Below, one piece after another: positions 37,797 through 48,465 of a stretch of 64,000 nt of DNA (the first letter of the stretch is position 1; each line of letters opens with the position of its first letter). Source of the stretch: Methylorubrum suomiense. GTDB taxonomy: Bacteria > Pseudomonadota > Alphaproteobacteria > Rhizobiales > Beijerinckiaceae. The translations under genes and the position numbers were made by a program. The DNA lies in contig NZ_BPRE01000011.1 of NCBI RefSeq assembly GCF_022179765.1, positions 108,246-172,245 on the forward strand, given 5' to 3'. Below the pieces are notes generated by a model that had not been told where the DNA came from, ran no database searches, and saw only the letters and a program-made list of their open reading frames with translations.

Positions 37797-38243
37797 TTAA
37801 CGATCGGTTGCGATGGTGCGGTGCGTTCGCGAAAGCGCAGCGCGCAACCCGTCCGGCAGCCGGATCGCCCGGCCGTCGCGGACGCAGGCGACGACGACCT
37901 CGGCGCGCACCAGCACCTCCTCGCCGCGGCGCACCTCCTGCGCGAGATGCATGGACGCTCCGCGCAATTCGCTCGACCACGTCACCACGTCGATCAGGTC
38001 GTCCATCCGGGCGGGCTTAAGGAAGTCGAGGCTCATCTTGCGAACGACGAAGACGATCCCGGCGCCCTCCTGATGCATCGCCGACTGGTCACCGGCGAGG
38101 CTGCGCAGGAGTTCGGTGCGTCCGCGCTCCATGAAGCGCAGGTAGCTCGCATGGTAGACGAAACCGGAGAAGTCGGTGTCCTCGTAATAGACGCGCAGCG
38201 GTAGGCGGTGGCTGCCGTCGGCGAGGGTGCCGGTCAGGGTCAT
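37797..38243 (-). CDS. ybgC: Tol-Pal-associated acyl-CoA thioesterase YbgC
   Basis: 148 aa hot-dog-fold thioesterase. YYEDTDFSGFVYHASYLRFMERGR is the 4HBT/YbgC active-site segment with the conserved Asp; followed by RMDDLIDVVTW and QEVRRGEEVLVRAEVVVACV. Hydrolyses acyl-CoA (short-chain in E. coli relatives, linked to phospholipid metabolism). First gene of the ybgC-tolQRAB cluster. Start 38243 (MTLTGTLADGSHRLP) fits family length. Confidence 0.94.
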   Translation of the reverse strand: MTLTGTLADGSHRLPLRVYYEDTDFSGFVYHASYLRFMERGRTELLRSLAGDQSAMHQEGAGIVFVVRKMSLDFLKPARMDDLIDVVTWSSELRGASMHLAQEVRRGEEVLVRAEVVVACVRDGRAIRLPDGLRAALSRTHRTIATDR

Positions 38244-38349
38244 GGGCTCACGCAACGGACTTCGGGGATCGGGGCCATGTTTCGATCGGCCATGAAGCCC
38301 CACTGTAGTTCAAGAACCGATCGCCCGCCGCTCTGCCCCAACCCCTACG

Positions 38350-38456
38350 CCCCAAGGTGCCGCGGGGCGGCCTCGAAGAAGGGGGCCGGCGGATCGCGCG
38401 AGCCCTGAAGGTCCTCCTGCCAGGCTTCGCTTCGCTCGCATCTCAGATGAGGGGGA
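38350..38456. repeat. Palindromic intergenic repeat element, copy 3 (diverged, reverse orientation)
   Basis: On the minus strand it runs CCCCCTCATCTGAGATGCG ... CTTCTTCGAGGC ... GCGGCACCTTGGGG, matching blocks of copy 1 at 9548-9660. Confidence 0.55.
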
Positions 38457-38514
38457 TGGGCAAACCTATCGGTCGGACGGCGAATGATCTGAAAAGTATT
38501 CCACAAACGGCGAA

Positions 38515-38535
38515 GGCCGCCCCCGAGGGGCGGCC
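38515..38535 (-). terminator. Hairpin terminator of the DUF4142 gene
   Basis: GGCCGCCCC (38515-38523) and GGGGCGGCC (38527-38535), loop CGA; read from the minus strand it is followed only by a weak T-rich stretch. Confidence 0.55.
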
Positions 38536-38562
38536 CTGCCGTCATCCGCATGTGTAAAGGAA

Positions 38563-39279
38563 TCAGCCGCCGATGCGGCCGGCCAGCGAGGCGGACTGGG
38601 CGTGCTCGTTGGCGATGTAGGGCAGCGCCTCGTTGGCGAAGGTGCGGCCGGCGGCGCTGTCGCCGTTGCGGGCATAGCTGTCGTACAGAGCAAGCGTCCG
38701 GGCGTCCGAGCGGGCCTGCTGCTCGACATAGGTGCGATCGAACTCGCGGGCCGTGCGGGCGGCCTTCAGACGCTCCAGACGATTCTGGCCGTTCGGGCCG
38801 ATGGCGACGCGGCGGCCGGGCTCGGCCGGGCTGTTGTCGATGAGGCCGACGCCGCCCAGGACGCCGCCGACGATGCCGGTGCCGATATTGGCCGCAATCG
38901 TGACCGGGGCGAGGACGAGGCCGACCGGGTTGTCGAGGCGGGTCTGGATCCCCTGGTTGTCCGGCACGACGCGGCCGGTGGCGCTCAGCGAGGTCCCCTC
39001 GGGCAGGAGGGCCTTGGTGGTGGCCTCACGCTCCGTCAGCACCCGATTGGCATAGCTGCGCACGCGCGGATTGCGGGAACGCTCGAGGGCGATGCGGCTG
39101 GCCTCGATGCTGGTGGCGTCCGAGCGCAGGGCCTCGGCGCGGAATTCCGGGGTCGAGGTAGCGGCAGATCCGATCGGCGCGTCCGTGCCGATGCGCAGCG
39201 GCAGGGCATCCTGCGCCAGGGCGGGCATGGCAAGGGCGGCGACGGACAGACCGAGTGCGGCCAGGACGGTCGTCTTCAT
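38563..39279 (-). CDS. DUF4142 secreted protein with an internal insert
   Basis: 238 aa. Signal peptide MKTTVLAALGLSVAALAMPALA. Two helical DUF4142-like halves, EFRAEALRSDATSIEASRIA (about 45-95) and RLERLKAARTAREFDRTYVE (about 165-236), are separated by an approximately 60-residue Gly/Val-rich insert (PVGLVLAPVTIAANIGTGIV) that could enter a membrane. DUF4142 is a ferritin-like helical bundle of unknown function. Start ATG 39279 has GAAGGAAG upstream. Confidence 0.78.
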   Translation of the reverse strand: MKTTVLAALGLSVAALAMPALAQDALPLRIGTDAPIGSAATSTPEFRAEALRSDATSIEASRIALERSRNPRVRSYANRVLTEREATTKALLPEGTSLSATGRVVPDNQGIQTRLDNPVGLVLAPVTIAANIGTGIVGGVLGGVGLIDNSPAEPGRRVAIGPNGQNRLERLKAARTAREFDRTYVEQQARSDARTLALYDSYARNGDSAAGRTFANEALPYIANEHAQSASLAGRIGG

Positions 39280-39580
39280 GGCGGTGTCTTCCTTCGAAGA
39301 TTGTTGTTCGATGGTCGTTTGCCGGCGCTCTCGAAGGAGCGTGGTCGCGCCGAGAACAGCCGTGAATCCTGCGCGTTCCGCATACGCACGAACCTGTGAA
39401 CACAGGATCATCGGATCACAGGATCGGTAATGTCACGCTTCTATGTGCGTAAAAATTGTTGCTGATCAGTGATTTATTGGCGCTTGCGGGGAGACCGCGA
39501 AAACCGAACAATGTTGGATGCCGTCGTTCCGGTTGTTCTCGACTCCCATGAGAATTGCGTATGACGCATGGCTTGCATGG
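39280..39580. other. Gap between the DUF4142 and metallophosphoesterase genes
   Basis: 301 bases, with an AT-richer part (39430-39500). A 9-bp direct repeat CACAGGATC (39401-39409 and 39417-39425), spaced by 16 bases, lies about 125 bases upstream of the DUF4142 start and could be a regulator site. Nothing else seen. Confidence 0.45.
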
Positions 39581-40514
39581 TCATTCGGCTCCGAGGTCGA
39601 CGACGACGATCTCCGGAGGCATGCCGAGCCGAACGGGGGCGATACTCATGCCGAGGCCGCCCGAGACGATGAGATCGGCCTGCTCGCGCACATGCCCGTA
39701 GGCGAATCGCGCGCCGTATCGGGAGGGCACGATCGGGGACCAACCGAACAGGCGCATCTGCCCGCCGTGGGTATGACCCGAAAGAGTGAGCGCGATCCGC
39801 GGCGGCACCTGCGGAAAGATGTCGGGCTCGTGCGCCAGCAGGATTGCGGGCGCTCCGTCCGGTATCTGCGCCAGGGTCGCCGGAAGATCGTCGTGGCCGA
39901 TGCGGGCATGTTTGAAGCGCTTGCGCCCAGGCAAGAGCGCCAGCTGATCGCCCAAACCCGCAAGCCAGACCGTGTGGCCGCGCACTAAGAGCGGCAACGC
40001 CTCGTTCTCCAGGACGCGGATGCCGTTCTGGGTCAGGGCGGTGCCCGCGATCGTCGGACCGCCACCGCGGCGTTGGGCCGTGCGATCCTCCCACCAATCG
40101 TGGTTGCCGAGGATCGCGTAGGTGCCGAGCGGCGCCGAGAGCCTCCCGAGGGCGGGCGCCCATTCGGCCGCATCCACGTAGCGGGTGACCAGATTCATGC
40201 CCGACACGTAATCGCCGAGCAGCACGATGACGTCGCCGCCGAGGGCGTTCGCCGTGGCGACGATCCCCTCGATCCGTGAGACCGGCATCCACGGCTCGCA
40301 GGCATGGAGATCGGCCAGGGCGACGATGCGGAGGGACAAACCCGAGGGCCAGGGGCCGAGCGGGCGCAGCCGGTAGCGCGTCACGACGAGACGCGCCGGT
40401 TCGATGCCGATTCCGTAGGCGGCGGTTCCGAGACCCGCGAGCGCGACGCCGCCGAGGCCGGTCAGCACCCTGCGCCGGGTGACGTGAACCGCCGCGCCGG
40501 TGAAGACGGCCGGG

Positions 40515-40537
<23 letters not shown>
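39581..40537 (-). CDS. Tat-type metallophosphoesterase (YaeI/YkuE-like)
   Basis: 318 aa. Twin-Arg leader region [18 protein letters not shown] (about 23-40), then the calcineurin-like fold: ADLHACEPW (DxH), [10 protein letters not shown] (GD), LGNHDWWED (GNHD), [22 protein letters not shown] (GHxH). Two metal ions expected; relatives hydrolyse phosphodiesters or lipid pyrophosphates at the membrane. The GTG at 40537 is chosen: it gives a leader of normal length and overlaps the ruvB end by about 22 bases, implying coupling. Start uncertain. Confidence 0.87.
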
Positions 40538-41579
<1,042 letters not shown>

Positions 41580-41769
41580 GGGGGTCTCGCGGGGCGGCCG
41601 GCCCCTGCGGTTTTGCACATCCCGCGCCCAGGCACCACCGCGGCGCGACCGCTCAGGAGCAGGCGCCCCGAATCGACGGAGCGTCTCGGCACAATCCGCT
41701 CCGGGACCGGGCAGGGAGATGGTAACCATCGCCGCGGACAATCGGCGCGTGACCCCGACGAGATCCGCG

Positions 41770-43530
41770 ATGCCGCACGTTCCCTCCGCCCCGCGCGGCC
41801 CGTCCGCCCCGCGGGGTTCGTCCTGCGCGCCGCAAGGCCGCCGCCGCGCCCGCCTGCTCGGCAGCACCGGCGCCGCCCTGGCCCTGATCCTCGCCGCCCC
41901 GCTGCGGGCGGAGCCCGTCGCCGAACGCACGGATGCCCGGATCAATCTGCGCATCGAGCCGCGGGTCGAGGGCAAGGCCGAGGCGAAGCCGGAACTCAAG
42001 GCGGATTCCAAGGCGGAGACCCATGCGGACTTGAAGCCCGAGCCGAAAGCGGAACTGAAGCCGGACCCGAAGCCCACCACCGACAAGGCGGAAGTTGGAG
42101 CCGCCGAGGCCGCACCGACGCCCGCGAAGAAGGTGTCGCGGGAGCTACCGCCCACCGTCTATGCCCGCGTCTCGGAGGATCCGCTGCCGACCTACACGGC
42201 GCAGACCTTCATGGACACGATGCGCGCCGCCGAGCGCTACCAGATCTACGCCGAAGCGGGTGGCTGGAAGACGCTGCCGGGCGATTTCGCGCCGAAGCCC
42301 GGTGACAGCCACGCGGCAATCCCCTCATTGCGCCATCATCTGACGCTGACCGGCGATCTGCCCGCCGATGCCCCGCCCTCCGACCGCTACGACCCGCCGC
42401 TGGTGGCCGCGGTGAAGGCGTTCCAGGCCCGCCACGGCCTGCCGGATTCCGGCATCCTCGGGCGTTTGACCCTCAACGCGCTGAACGTGCCGGCCGATAT
42501 CCGCCAGCGGCAGCTGCGAGCCTCGGCGCAGCGGCTGATGGGCTCGACCTTCCCGTTCGGCGAGCGCTACGTGGCGGTCAACATCCCCTCGGCCGCCGTC
42601 GAGGCAGTGGAGAATGGGAGCGTGACGCGCCGCTACGTCGCGGTGGTCGGCAAGACCGACAAGCAGACGCCCACCGTCGAGACCCGCATCACCGACGTGA
42701 ACCTCAACCCGACCTGGACGCTGCCGATCTCGGTGATTAAGAACGAGATCATCCCGACGATGCGCAAGAATCCGGGCTATCTCGCCAAGAACCGCATCCG
42801 CATCCTTGGGCCGGGCGGCGTCGAGGTCGATCCGACGAAGATCGATTGGTCGACCGAGAAGGCCGCCAACTACACGCTGCGCCAGGATTCCGGACTGGAT
42901 AATTCCCTCGGCCAAGTCCGGATCGACATGCCGAACCGCTACGCGGTCTACATGCACGACACCCCGTCGAAATCGCTGTTCGCGGGCTCGGGGCGGTTCC
43001 ACTCGCATGGCTGCGTGCGGGTCGGGCAGGTGAAGGAATTCGCTGCTTGGCTGCTCCAGGGCACGGAAGGGCCGAACGGGCCGGGCTCGGTCTGGGGGCC
43101 GATCGAGATCGAGACCGGCATCGCCCTCGGGGAACGCCGGGACATCAAGCTGGTGAAGCCGACGCCGGTCGCCTTCGTCTACCTGACCGGCTACGCCACG
43201 TCGGACGGGCGGGTTCATTTCCGCGACGACATCTACGGGTTGGACACGCCCGCCGCGCCCGGTGCCGCGGTGCCCGACGTCGCTACCACCGGCTCGTTGT
43301 CGCCGCGCGCGACCCCGGTTCCGCGCAAGCCCGAGATCGCCGCACCGCGCCCCGCGCCTGTGACCGCCAAGCCGGAAACGGCGCGACCGGCCCCGTCACC
43401 CGCTTCGGCAGCGCCGGCCCCGGTCGGTTCCGCCCCGAAGCCGCAGGCGCGCCGGAGCGCGCCCCCGGTGGAGCGGGCGCCCACCGAGCCCGGATTGATG
43501 CCGCCGGGCCTCGTCGGAGGGCGGACCTGA
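41770..43530 (+). CDS. L,D-transpeptidase (YcbB/YkuD type) with peptidoglycan-binding domain
   Basis: 586 aa. Basic leader and hydrophobic helix (about 30-50: [19 protein letters not shown]), a Lys/Ala/Glu/Pro-rich linker (about 55-125), a peptidoglycan-binding module (about 205-245: [20 protein letters not shown]) and the YkuD catalytic domain with HDTPSKSLF and [10 protein letters not shown]; Cys415 is the nucleophile. Forms 3-3 crosslinks in peptidoglycan. A Pro/Ala tail ends the protein. An earlier ATG at 41719 with GGGAG directly adjacent is an alternative start. Confidence 0.92.
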   Translation: MPHVPSAPRGPSAPRGSSCAPQGRRRARLLGSTGAALALILAAPLRAEPVAERTDARINLRIEPRVEGKAEAKPELKADSKAETHADLKPEPKAELKPDPKPTTDKAEVGAAEAAPTPAKKVSRELPPTVYARVSEDPLPTYTAQTFMDTMRAAERYQIYAEAGGWKTLPGDFAPKPGDSHAAIPSLRHHLTLTGDLPADAPPSDRYDPPLVAAVKAFQARHGLPDSGILGRLTLNALNVPADIRQRQLRASAQRLMGSTFPFGERYVAVNIPSAAVEAVENGSVTRRYVAVVGKTDKQTPTVETRITDVNLNPTWTLPISVIKNEIIPTMRKNPGYLAKNRIRILGPGGVEVDPTKIDWSTEKAANYTLRQDSGLDNSLGQVRIDMPNRYAVYMHDTPSKSLFAGSGRFHSHGCVRVGQVKEFAAWLLQGTEGPNGPGSVWGPIEIETGIALGERRDIKLVKPTPVAFVYLTGYATSDGRVHFRDDIYGLDTPAAPGAAVPDVATTGSLSPRATPVPRKPEIAAPRPAPVTAKPETARPAPSPASAAPAPVGSAPKPQARRSAPPVERAPTEPGLMPPGLVGGRT

Positions 43531-43683
43531 TCGACGCCTTTCGCGTCTGCGACGCGGCGTCCCGCCCACAGCGAAGCTGCCATGCGTGCCGGAACAATTG
43601 GCCTAAATCCTCATTCTGCCCGATAAGCGTCGGCGCCCTTCATTGCCGGACGCATTTTTGTAAGCAGTCTAAGGATTTTACCA

Positions 43684-44211
43684 ATGGCTAAAGCCAAGAT
43701 TCGCGTTGCCAGCGATCGGCTCAATACGCCGACCGACCTCAACCCCGAGGACGTGACGAAGATTTCCCACGGCCTGACCGTGCTGCTGTCCGATCTCTTC
43801 GCGCTCTACATCAAGACCAAGAACTTCCACTGGCACGTCAGCGGCCCGAATTTTCGGGACTACCACCTGCTCCTCGACGAGCAGTCTCAGCAGATTTTCG
43901 CGATCATCGATGCGGTCGGTGAGCGGGCCCGCAAGATCGGCGGCACCACCCTGCGTTCCCTCGGCCAGGCCGAGCAGCTCAAGCGCGTCACCGACAACAA
44001 CGCCGAGTATGTCAGCCCGCTGGAGATGCTCAAGGAGCTGCGCGACGACAACAAGGCGCTGACCGCCAACATGCGCGAACTGCACAGCGTCACGGACGAG
44101 GCCAACGATGTCTCGACCACGAGCCTGCTGGAGGAGTGGATCGACCAGTCCGAGGAGCGGACGTGGTTCCTCTACGAGTCGACCCGCGAGGCGACCGAGA
44201 GCGGTCACTGA
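43684..44211 (+). CDS. dps: Dps-family DNA-protecting ferritin
   Basis: 175 aa four-helix bundle that forms 12-mers, oxidises Fe(II) with peroxide and stores iron; many also bind DNA. Ferroxidase residues are in KTKNFHWHVSGPNFRDYH and LLLDEQSQQIFAIIDAVGER. Basic N-terminus MAKAKIRVASDR could contact DNA. Promoter region (43630-43683) is AT-richer, with TTGCCGGACGC followed by a T-rich stretch. Monocistronic, with a terminator about 190 bases downstream. Confidence 0.94.
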   Translation: MAKAKIRVASDRLNTPTDLNPEDVTKISHGLTVLLSDLFALYIKTKNFHWHVSGPNFRDYHLLLDEQSQQIFAIIDAVGERARKIGGTTLRSLGQAEQLKRVTDNNAEYVSPLEMLKELRDDNKALTANMRELHSVTDEANDVSTTSLLEEWIDQSEERTWFLYESTREATESGH

Positions 44212-44584
44212 ACGCTCAGTCGGCCTTCCTGTATCGTCCTCTTGGTAGCGCGGGGGATGCGCGCCAACCGGCAGGCAGAATCGTCGGATCGGGTTCGTTC
44301 AGAGCCCGGCCGGATGATCAGAGGATGGAAGGTGCCCGCTAGGCTGCGGTGCCGCAGGCCGTATTGGCCTAGCAGGTTCTAGCTGTCAGCCGACCCATAC
44401 CGCCGTCGATTCGCAAGGATCGGCGGCTTTTTCGTCGAAAACGTCCGACAGGGTCATGCGAACGGACGAGCGGCCGGCGTCGGTCGGGACCTGTCGTCTC
44501 CAGGTTAAAGGCTCGGCACCGTCCGTCCGTCGTAACGGGTCCCGCACAATTGGATGTGGCCCAGTTCGCGTGCCGGCGAGCCCG
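44212..44584. other. Gap between convergent dps and the PatZ-like gene
   Basis: 373 bases. Includes a terminator candidate at 44400-44432 and an upstream stretch (44330-44375) with complementary segments CTAGGC and GGCCTAG that could fold; I cannot tell whether it is a small RNA or part of the dps 3' end. No coding gene seen. Confidence 0.45.
44400..44432 (+). terminator. Terminator candidate downstream of dps
   Basis: CCGCCG (44400-44405) pairs with CGGCGG (44421-44426) and is followed by CTTTTT (44427-44432). Stem short, loop 15 bases. Confidence 0.55.
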
Positions 44585-47296
44585 TCAGGATCCACCGATC
44601 TCGCCCACCCGCAGCCTCACCTTGATGAGGCCCGGCTCGTCCGGCGCCGGATGCTCCTCGAATCCGAGATGCTGGCAGACCGCGCGCATGGCCTTGTTCT
44701 CGGAGAGAACGTCGCCCTCGACGCAGGCGATGCCCTCCGCACCGGCCCAGTCGATCATCATCCGCATCAGGGCGATGCCGAGCCCGGTGCCCTTGATGTC
44801 GGAGCGCACGAGGATCGCGAACTCGCCCGTATCGTGATTGGCGTTGGCATGCAGACGAACCGCCCCGAGCATGCGCCGGGATTCGTCCGCTCCCTCCTCC
44901 GTCGCCACGAAGGCGATGGCGCGCGAATAGTCGAGCTGGGTCAGCCGGGCGAGGAAGACGTGGCTAAAATCGCGCACGGGGGCGAAGAAGCGCAGGCGCA
45001 CATCCTCCGGATCGACCTGTTCGAAGAAGGCGCGGAACATGTCCTCGTCCTCCGGTCGCACCGGGCGAACCAAGATGCGGCGATCACCCGCCATCATCCG
45101 CCGCTCCCACTCGGCCGGATAGGGGCGGATCGCGAAGCGCGGATGCCAGTTGCCGCGGCGGCGATCGGGTCCGGTCTCGACCTCGACCCGCACCCGCGCG
45201 TCGAGGGCGACGACGCCGTCGGCATCCGCGAGCAGGGGATTGATATCGAGCTCGCGCACCGCCGGCAGATCGGCGGCAAGCTGAGCCAGCTTGACGAGGG
45301 TCAGCGCGATGGCATCGGTGTCGGCCGCCGGGACATCGCGATAGGCGACGAGGCGACGGGCGACGCGGGTGCGGCCGATGAGTTCGCCCGCGAGGGCGAG
45401 GTCCAGGGGCGGCAGGGCAAGCGCCCGATCGTCGATGACCTCGACGGCCGTTCCGCCGCGCCCGAACACTACGACCGGACCGAAGACCGGATCCTCCGCG
45501 AGCCCGGCGATGAGCTCGCGTGCCTGGGCCCGGCGCACCGTCGGCTGCACGGCGAAACCGGCGATGCGCGCGTCGGGCCGCATCACCCGCACGCGGGCGA
45601 TCATCGCGGCGGCGGCCTCGCGCACATCGGCCTCCGAGGTCAGGCCGAGCCGCACACCCCCGACCTCCGACTTATGCACCACGTCCGGCGAGACCAGCTT
45701 GAGCGCCACGGTGCTGCCGGCGGCGATGAGCGGCCACGCCGCCGCGGCCGCCCCATCGGGATCGGGGGCCAGGGTGCTCGGCACCGATTCGATGCGATAG
45801 GCGGCGAGCAGCGCCGCCACGGCGTTGGGATCGAGCCAGCTTCGACCCTCGGCAAGGGCTTGCTCCACCACGGCGCGGGCGGTCGCCACATCCGGGGAGA
45901 AGTCCCGCGGCAGTGAATCGGGCGTACGCATCAGGTCGTCCTGCGCCTCGCGATAGCGCACGAGATGCAGGAAGCCGTCGACCGCGTCGGCATCGGTGGC
46001 GAAGAGCGGGATCTTGGCCCTGCCGTAGATCGCGCGGATCTCCTCGTCCTCGCCGATCGAGACGGCGAAGACCGGTTTACGCCGCCCGGCCGCCCGCCCC
46101 ATGGCGACCGTATCGGTCACGGCCTTGGCGACGTCGCGGGCGCCGGCCCGAGCGGTCGGAACGTGGATCGCCAGCAGGGCGTCGCTGCCCCGGTCCGCGA
46201 GGAGCGGTTCGAGGGCGCGGGCGAAATCGCGCGGCACCGCATCGATACCGAGATCGAGCGGGTTCGCTTGCCCGCCATGCCGCACCGGCTCCAGCGCGGC
46301 GAGGGTTTCGTCGGACGGCGCGCACAGGGCGCCGCCGCGATCGGCGAGACCGTCGGCGGCGAGCGCCCCGATGCCGCGCCCGTTCGAGACGATCATCAGG
46401 CGTTGCCCCGGAAACGGGCGCTGGCGCCCCAGCGTCTCGACCGCCGAGAACATGGCGTCGAGCCCGTCGACGGTGAGGATGCCGGCCCGGCGGAACGCGG
46501 CCTCGTAGACGGCGCCGGGCCGTGCCAGCGCGCCGGTATGGGTCTTGGGGGCGTGGTCGAGCCCGTCGTGTCGGCCCGTGCGCAGGACCACGACGGGCTT
46601 GGCCCGGGCGGCCGCGCGGGCGGCGCTCAGGAATTTCCGCGCATCGGCGACGTGGTGGAGGGACAGAATGATCGCCCGGGTGCGGTAGTCCTCGGCGAAA
46701 TGGTCGAGACAATCGGCGACGTCGACATCGGCGGACCGCCCGAGGGTCATCACCGCCGAGAAGCCGACGCCGCGCCGGCCGGCCCATTCGGCGATGGCCG
46801 AGGCGACGGTGCCGGATTGCGAGATCAGAGCCAGGTCGCCGGGGGCCGGCGGGCGGGCCAGGAGGGTGGCGTTGAGGTGGTGTGCCGGGACGCTCAGACC
46901 CACGCTGTCCGGCCCGATCAGCCGCAACCCGTGGCGCCGGGCGGAGGCGCGGGCGGCGCCCAGCGGTGCCGCTTCGCCATGGCCGAGATGGGCCGAGAGC
47001 ACCACCGCCGCCGCCGCACCCGCGCGGCCCGCCTCCTCGACGATGTCCGGCACCGCCCAGGGGGGCGTCGCGATCATCACGAGGTCGGGGGGCGTTGGCA
47101 GGTCGGCGATCCGGGAGACGCAAGCGAGCCCGTCGACGCTGGCCTCGCGGGGATGGACCGGAACGATCTCGCCCGAGAAACCGCCGGCCCGCAGGCCGTC
47201 GATGATGGCGCGGCCGACCGAGCCGGGCCGGTCTCCGGCGCCCACGACGGCGATCCGGCGCGGGGCGAGCAAGGCGCCGAATCGATAGGTGCTCAT
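44585..47296 (-). CDS. PatZ-type protein lysine acetyltransferase (acyl-CoA synthetase-like + GNAT)
   Basis: 903 aa. CoA-binding Rossmann domain (about 5-130: APRRIAVVGAGDRPGSVGRA), succinyl-CoA-ligase-like domains (about 150-460: LISQSGTVASAIAEWA, KTHTGALARPGAVYEAAFRRA), ATP-grasp domain (about 470-700: VALKLVSPDVVHKSEVGGVR, VRELDINPLL) and a C-terminal GNAT domain (about 735-895: ILVRPVRPEDEDMFRAFF, VRSDIKGTGLGIALMRMMID with the acetyl-CoA loop). Same architecture as enterobacterial Pat/YfiQ, which acetylates acetyl-CoA synthetase. Cytosolic. Monocistronic. Confidence 0.93.
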   Translation of the reverse strand: MSTYRFGALLAPRRIAVVGAGDRPGSVGRAIIDGLRAGGFSGEIVPVHPREASVDGLACVSRIADLPTPPDLVMIATPPWAVPDIVEEAGRAGAAAAVVLSAHLGHGEAAPLGAARASARRHGLRLIGPDSVGLSVPAHHLNATLLARPPAPGDLALISQSGTVASAIAEWAGRRGVGFSAVMTLGRSADVDVADCLDHFAEDYRTRAIILSLHHVADARKFLSAARAAARAKPVVVLRTGRHDGLDHAPKTHTGALARPGAVYEAAFRRAGILTVDGLDAMFSAVETLGRQRPFPGQRLMIVSNGRGIGALAADGLADRGGALCAPSDETLAALEPVRHGGQANPLDLGIDAVPRDFARALEPLLADRGSDALLAIHVPTARAGARDVAKAVTDTVAMGRAAGRRKPVFAVSIGEDEEIRAIYGRAKIPLFATDADAVDGFLHLVRYREAQDDLMRTPDSLPRDFSPDVATARAVVEQALAEGRSWLDPNAVAALLAAYRIESVPSTLAPDPDGAAAAAWPLIAAGSTVALKLVSPDVVHKSEVGGVRLGLTSEADVREAAAAMIARVRVMRPDARIAGFAVQPTVRRAQARELIAGLAEDPVFGPVVVFGRGGTAVEVIDDRALALPPLDLALAGELIGRTRVARRLVAYRDVPAADTDAIALTLVKLAQLAADLPAVRELDINPLLADADGVVALDARVRVEVETGPDRRRGNWHPRFAIRPYPAEWERRMMAGDRRILVRPVRPEDEDMFRAFFEQVDPEDVRLRFFAPVRDFSHVFLARLTQLDYSRAIAFVATEEGADESRRMLGAVRLHANANHDTGEFAILVRSDIKGTGLGIALMRMMIDWAGAEGIACVEGDVLSENKAMRAVCQHLGFEEHPAPDEPGLIKVRLRVGEIGGS

Positions 47297-47383
47297 CGCT
47301 CGCCGGAAAGATGCCTCAGTCGGTCAGGCGTTACACCATCCGGCCGGGCCTGGGCACCGGGCCCGGCTCGTGACCTGCCAGCG

Positions 47384-47533
47384 TCAGACCGCGTGGCGGG
47401 GCGGCAGCACAAGGGTGTCATGGCGCTTGAACACTTTGGGCCAACGCTCGCGATCGGCCAGGGCGCGCGCCTCCTGCAAAGAGATTCCCCGCGCTTCGGC
47501 CAAGTCCGACAGGCTCATCCATGCGTTTTGCAT
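47384..47533 (-). CDS. Tiny helix-turn-helix protein
   Basis: 49 aa. MSLSDLAEARGISLQEARAL followed by ADRERWPKVFKRHDTLVLPP looks like an excisionase/MerR-type winged HTH cut to its minimum: a recognition helix and a hairpin. The start ATG 47533 has AGGG about 10 bases upstream; ATG 47518 is an alternative. It sits between PatZ-like and the aldolase, in the opposite direction to the latter. I do not recognise a named family; coding nature inferred from amino-acid character. Confidence 0.55.
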   Translation of the reverse strand: MQNAWMSLSDLAEARGISLQEARALADRERWPKVFKRHDTLVLPPRHAV

Positions 47534-47660
47534 CGACACGCAACCCTGAATATTTGTTATGCGGGAGGCTATCCATGGCCGACCTAACGGCACCTGAATG
47601 GCGTGAGCCCGGTGAGGGGCGGTTCCCGGCACCGTTAACCGCGAGCAAAAGGAATCGTTC

Positions 47661-48311
47661 GTGGCCCCCTTCGCGACCCGCCAAGCCATCGTCGAGGCCA
47701 TGCGCAGCCTTCTCAGCCTCGGTCTCAGCCAGGGCACGTCCGGCAACGTTTCGGTCCGCTGGGGCGATGGGTTGCTCGTGACCCCATCCGGCATCCCGGC
47801 CGAGCAGTTGAGCCCCGATGACCTCGTCGAGATGGATATGGACGGGCATTACGATCACCCGCTCGCCCCCTCCTCCGAATGGCGCTTTCACCGCGACATC
47901 CTCGCGGCCCGGCCGGAGATCGGCGCGGTGGTGCATGCTCACCCACCCTACGCCACGGCCTTCGCGATCTGCGGGCGCGAGATTCCGGCGGTGCATTACA
48001 TGATCGCCATGGCGGGCGGGCCGAACATTCGCTGTGCCCCCTACGCGCCCTACGGCACCCAGGCTCTCTCGGAACACGCGCTCCGGGCCCTCGACCGACG
48101 CAGCGCCTGCCTGCTCGCCAACCATGGCATGATCGCCACCGGGCCGAACCTCGCCAAGGCCCTGTGGCTCGCCGTCGAGGTCGAGGCTCTGTGTCGCCAA
48201 TACGCTCTGGCGTTGCAGGTCGGCACCCCGGTGGTGCTTCCGGATGCCGAAGTCACCGAGACCGTCGAGCGCTTCAAATCCTACGGACCGCGCGACAAGG
48301 CGGGCCATTAG
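47661..48311 (+). CDS. Class II aldolase/adducin family protein (FucA-like)
   Basis: 216 aa. Motifs of zinc-dependent class II aldolases: QGTSGNVSVRWGDGLLVTPSG (phosphate loop), SSEWRFHRDI (catalytic Glu region), AVVHAHPPYATAFA (two zinc His) and LLANHGMIATG (third His). Members cleave fuculose-1-P, ribulose-type or methylthioribulose-type sugar phosphates; relatives also act on 5-deoxy-pentulose phosphates. Substrate not resolvable. GTG start 47661 with AAGGA about 7 bases upstream. Alone on its strand. Confidence 0.9.
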   Translation: MAPFATRQAIVEAMRSLLSLGLSQGTSGNVSVRWGDGLLVTPSGIPAEQLSPDDLVEMDMDGHYDHPLAPSSEWRFHRDILAARPEIGAVVHAHPPYATAFAICGREIPAVHYMIAMAGGPNIRCAPYAPYGTQALSEHALRALDRRSACLLANHGMIATGPNLAKALWLAVEVEALCRQYALALQVGTPVVLPDAEVTETVERFKSYGPRDKAGH

Positions 48312-48383
48312 CGCGTCGCCGACAACGAAGCGCGAGCAGGACCGGCGGTGCGAGGGCAATTTCTGACGCACCGAATCCGCTTA

Positions 48384-48398
48384 CGGAAACTGTTTCCG
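48384..48398. promoter_or_regulatory. Perfect 15-bp palindrome CGGAAACTGTTTCCG
   Basis: Seven-base arms around a central T. The GGAAAC/GTTTCC form resembles LacI/GalR-class operators. It lies 72 bases past the aldolase stop and faces no obvious target gene on the plus strand before mucR. Confidence 0.4.
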
Positions 48399-48450
48399 CC
48401 GACGCATGCATCATGACACCCATAGCGGTCGCGGCCGTGAGGCTTGTCAG

Positions 48451-48465
48451 ACTACCTCAGGTAGT
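48451..48465. promoter_or_regulatory. Perfect 15-bp palindrome ACTACCTCAGGTAGT
   Basis: Seven-base arms around a central C, immediately after the first copy of the 14-bp direct repeat TGAGGCTTGTCAGA. Confidence 0.35.

Larger units (their letters stand above)
38244..38562. other. Gap between ybgC and the DUF4142 gene
   Basis: 319 bases. Holds a diverged palindromic repeat element (38350-38456) and a hairpin terminator for the DUF4142 gene (38515-38535). No gene seen. Confidence 0.6.

Noticed and set aside
44330..44375. Fold near CTAGGC...GGCCTAG as an SRP RNA, tmRNA or tRNA
   Set aside because: None of the conserved sequence blocks of these RNAs is present; it is recorded only as a possible local fold.
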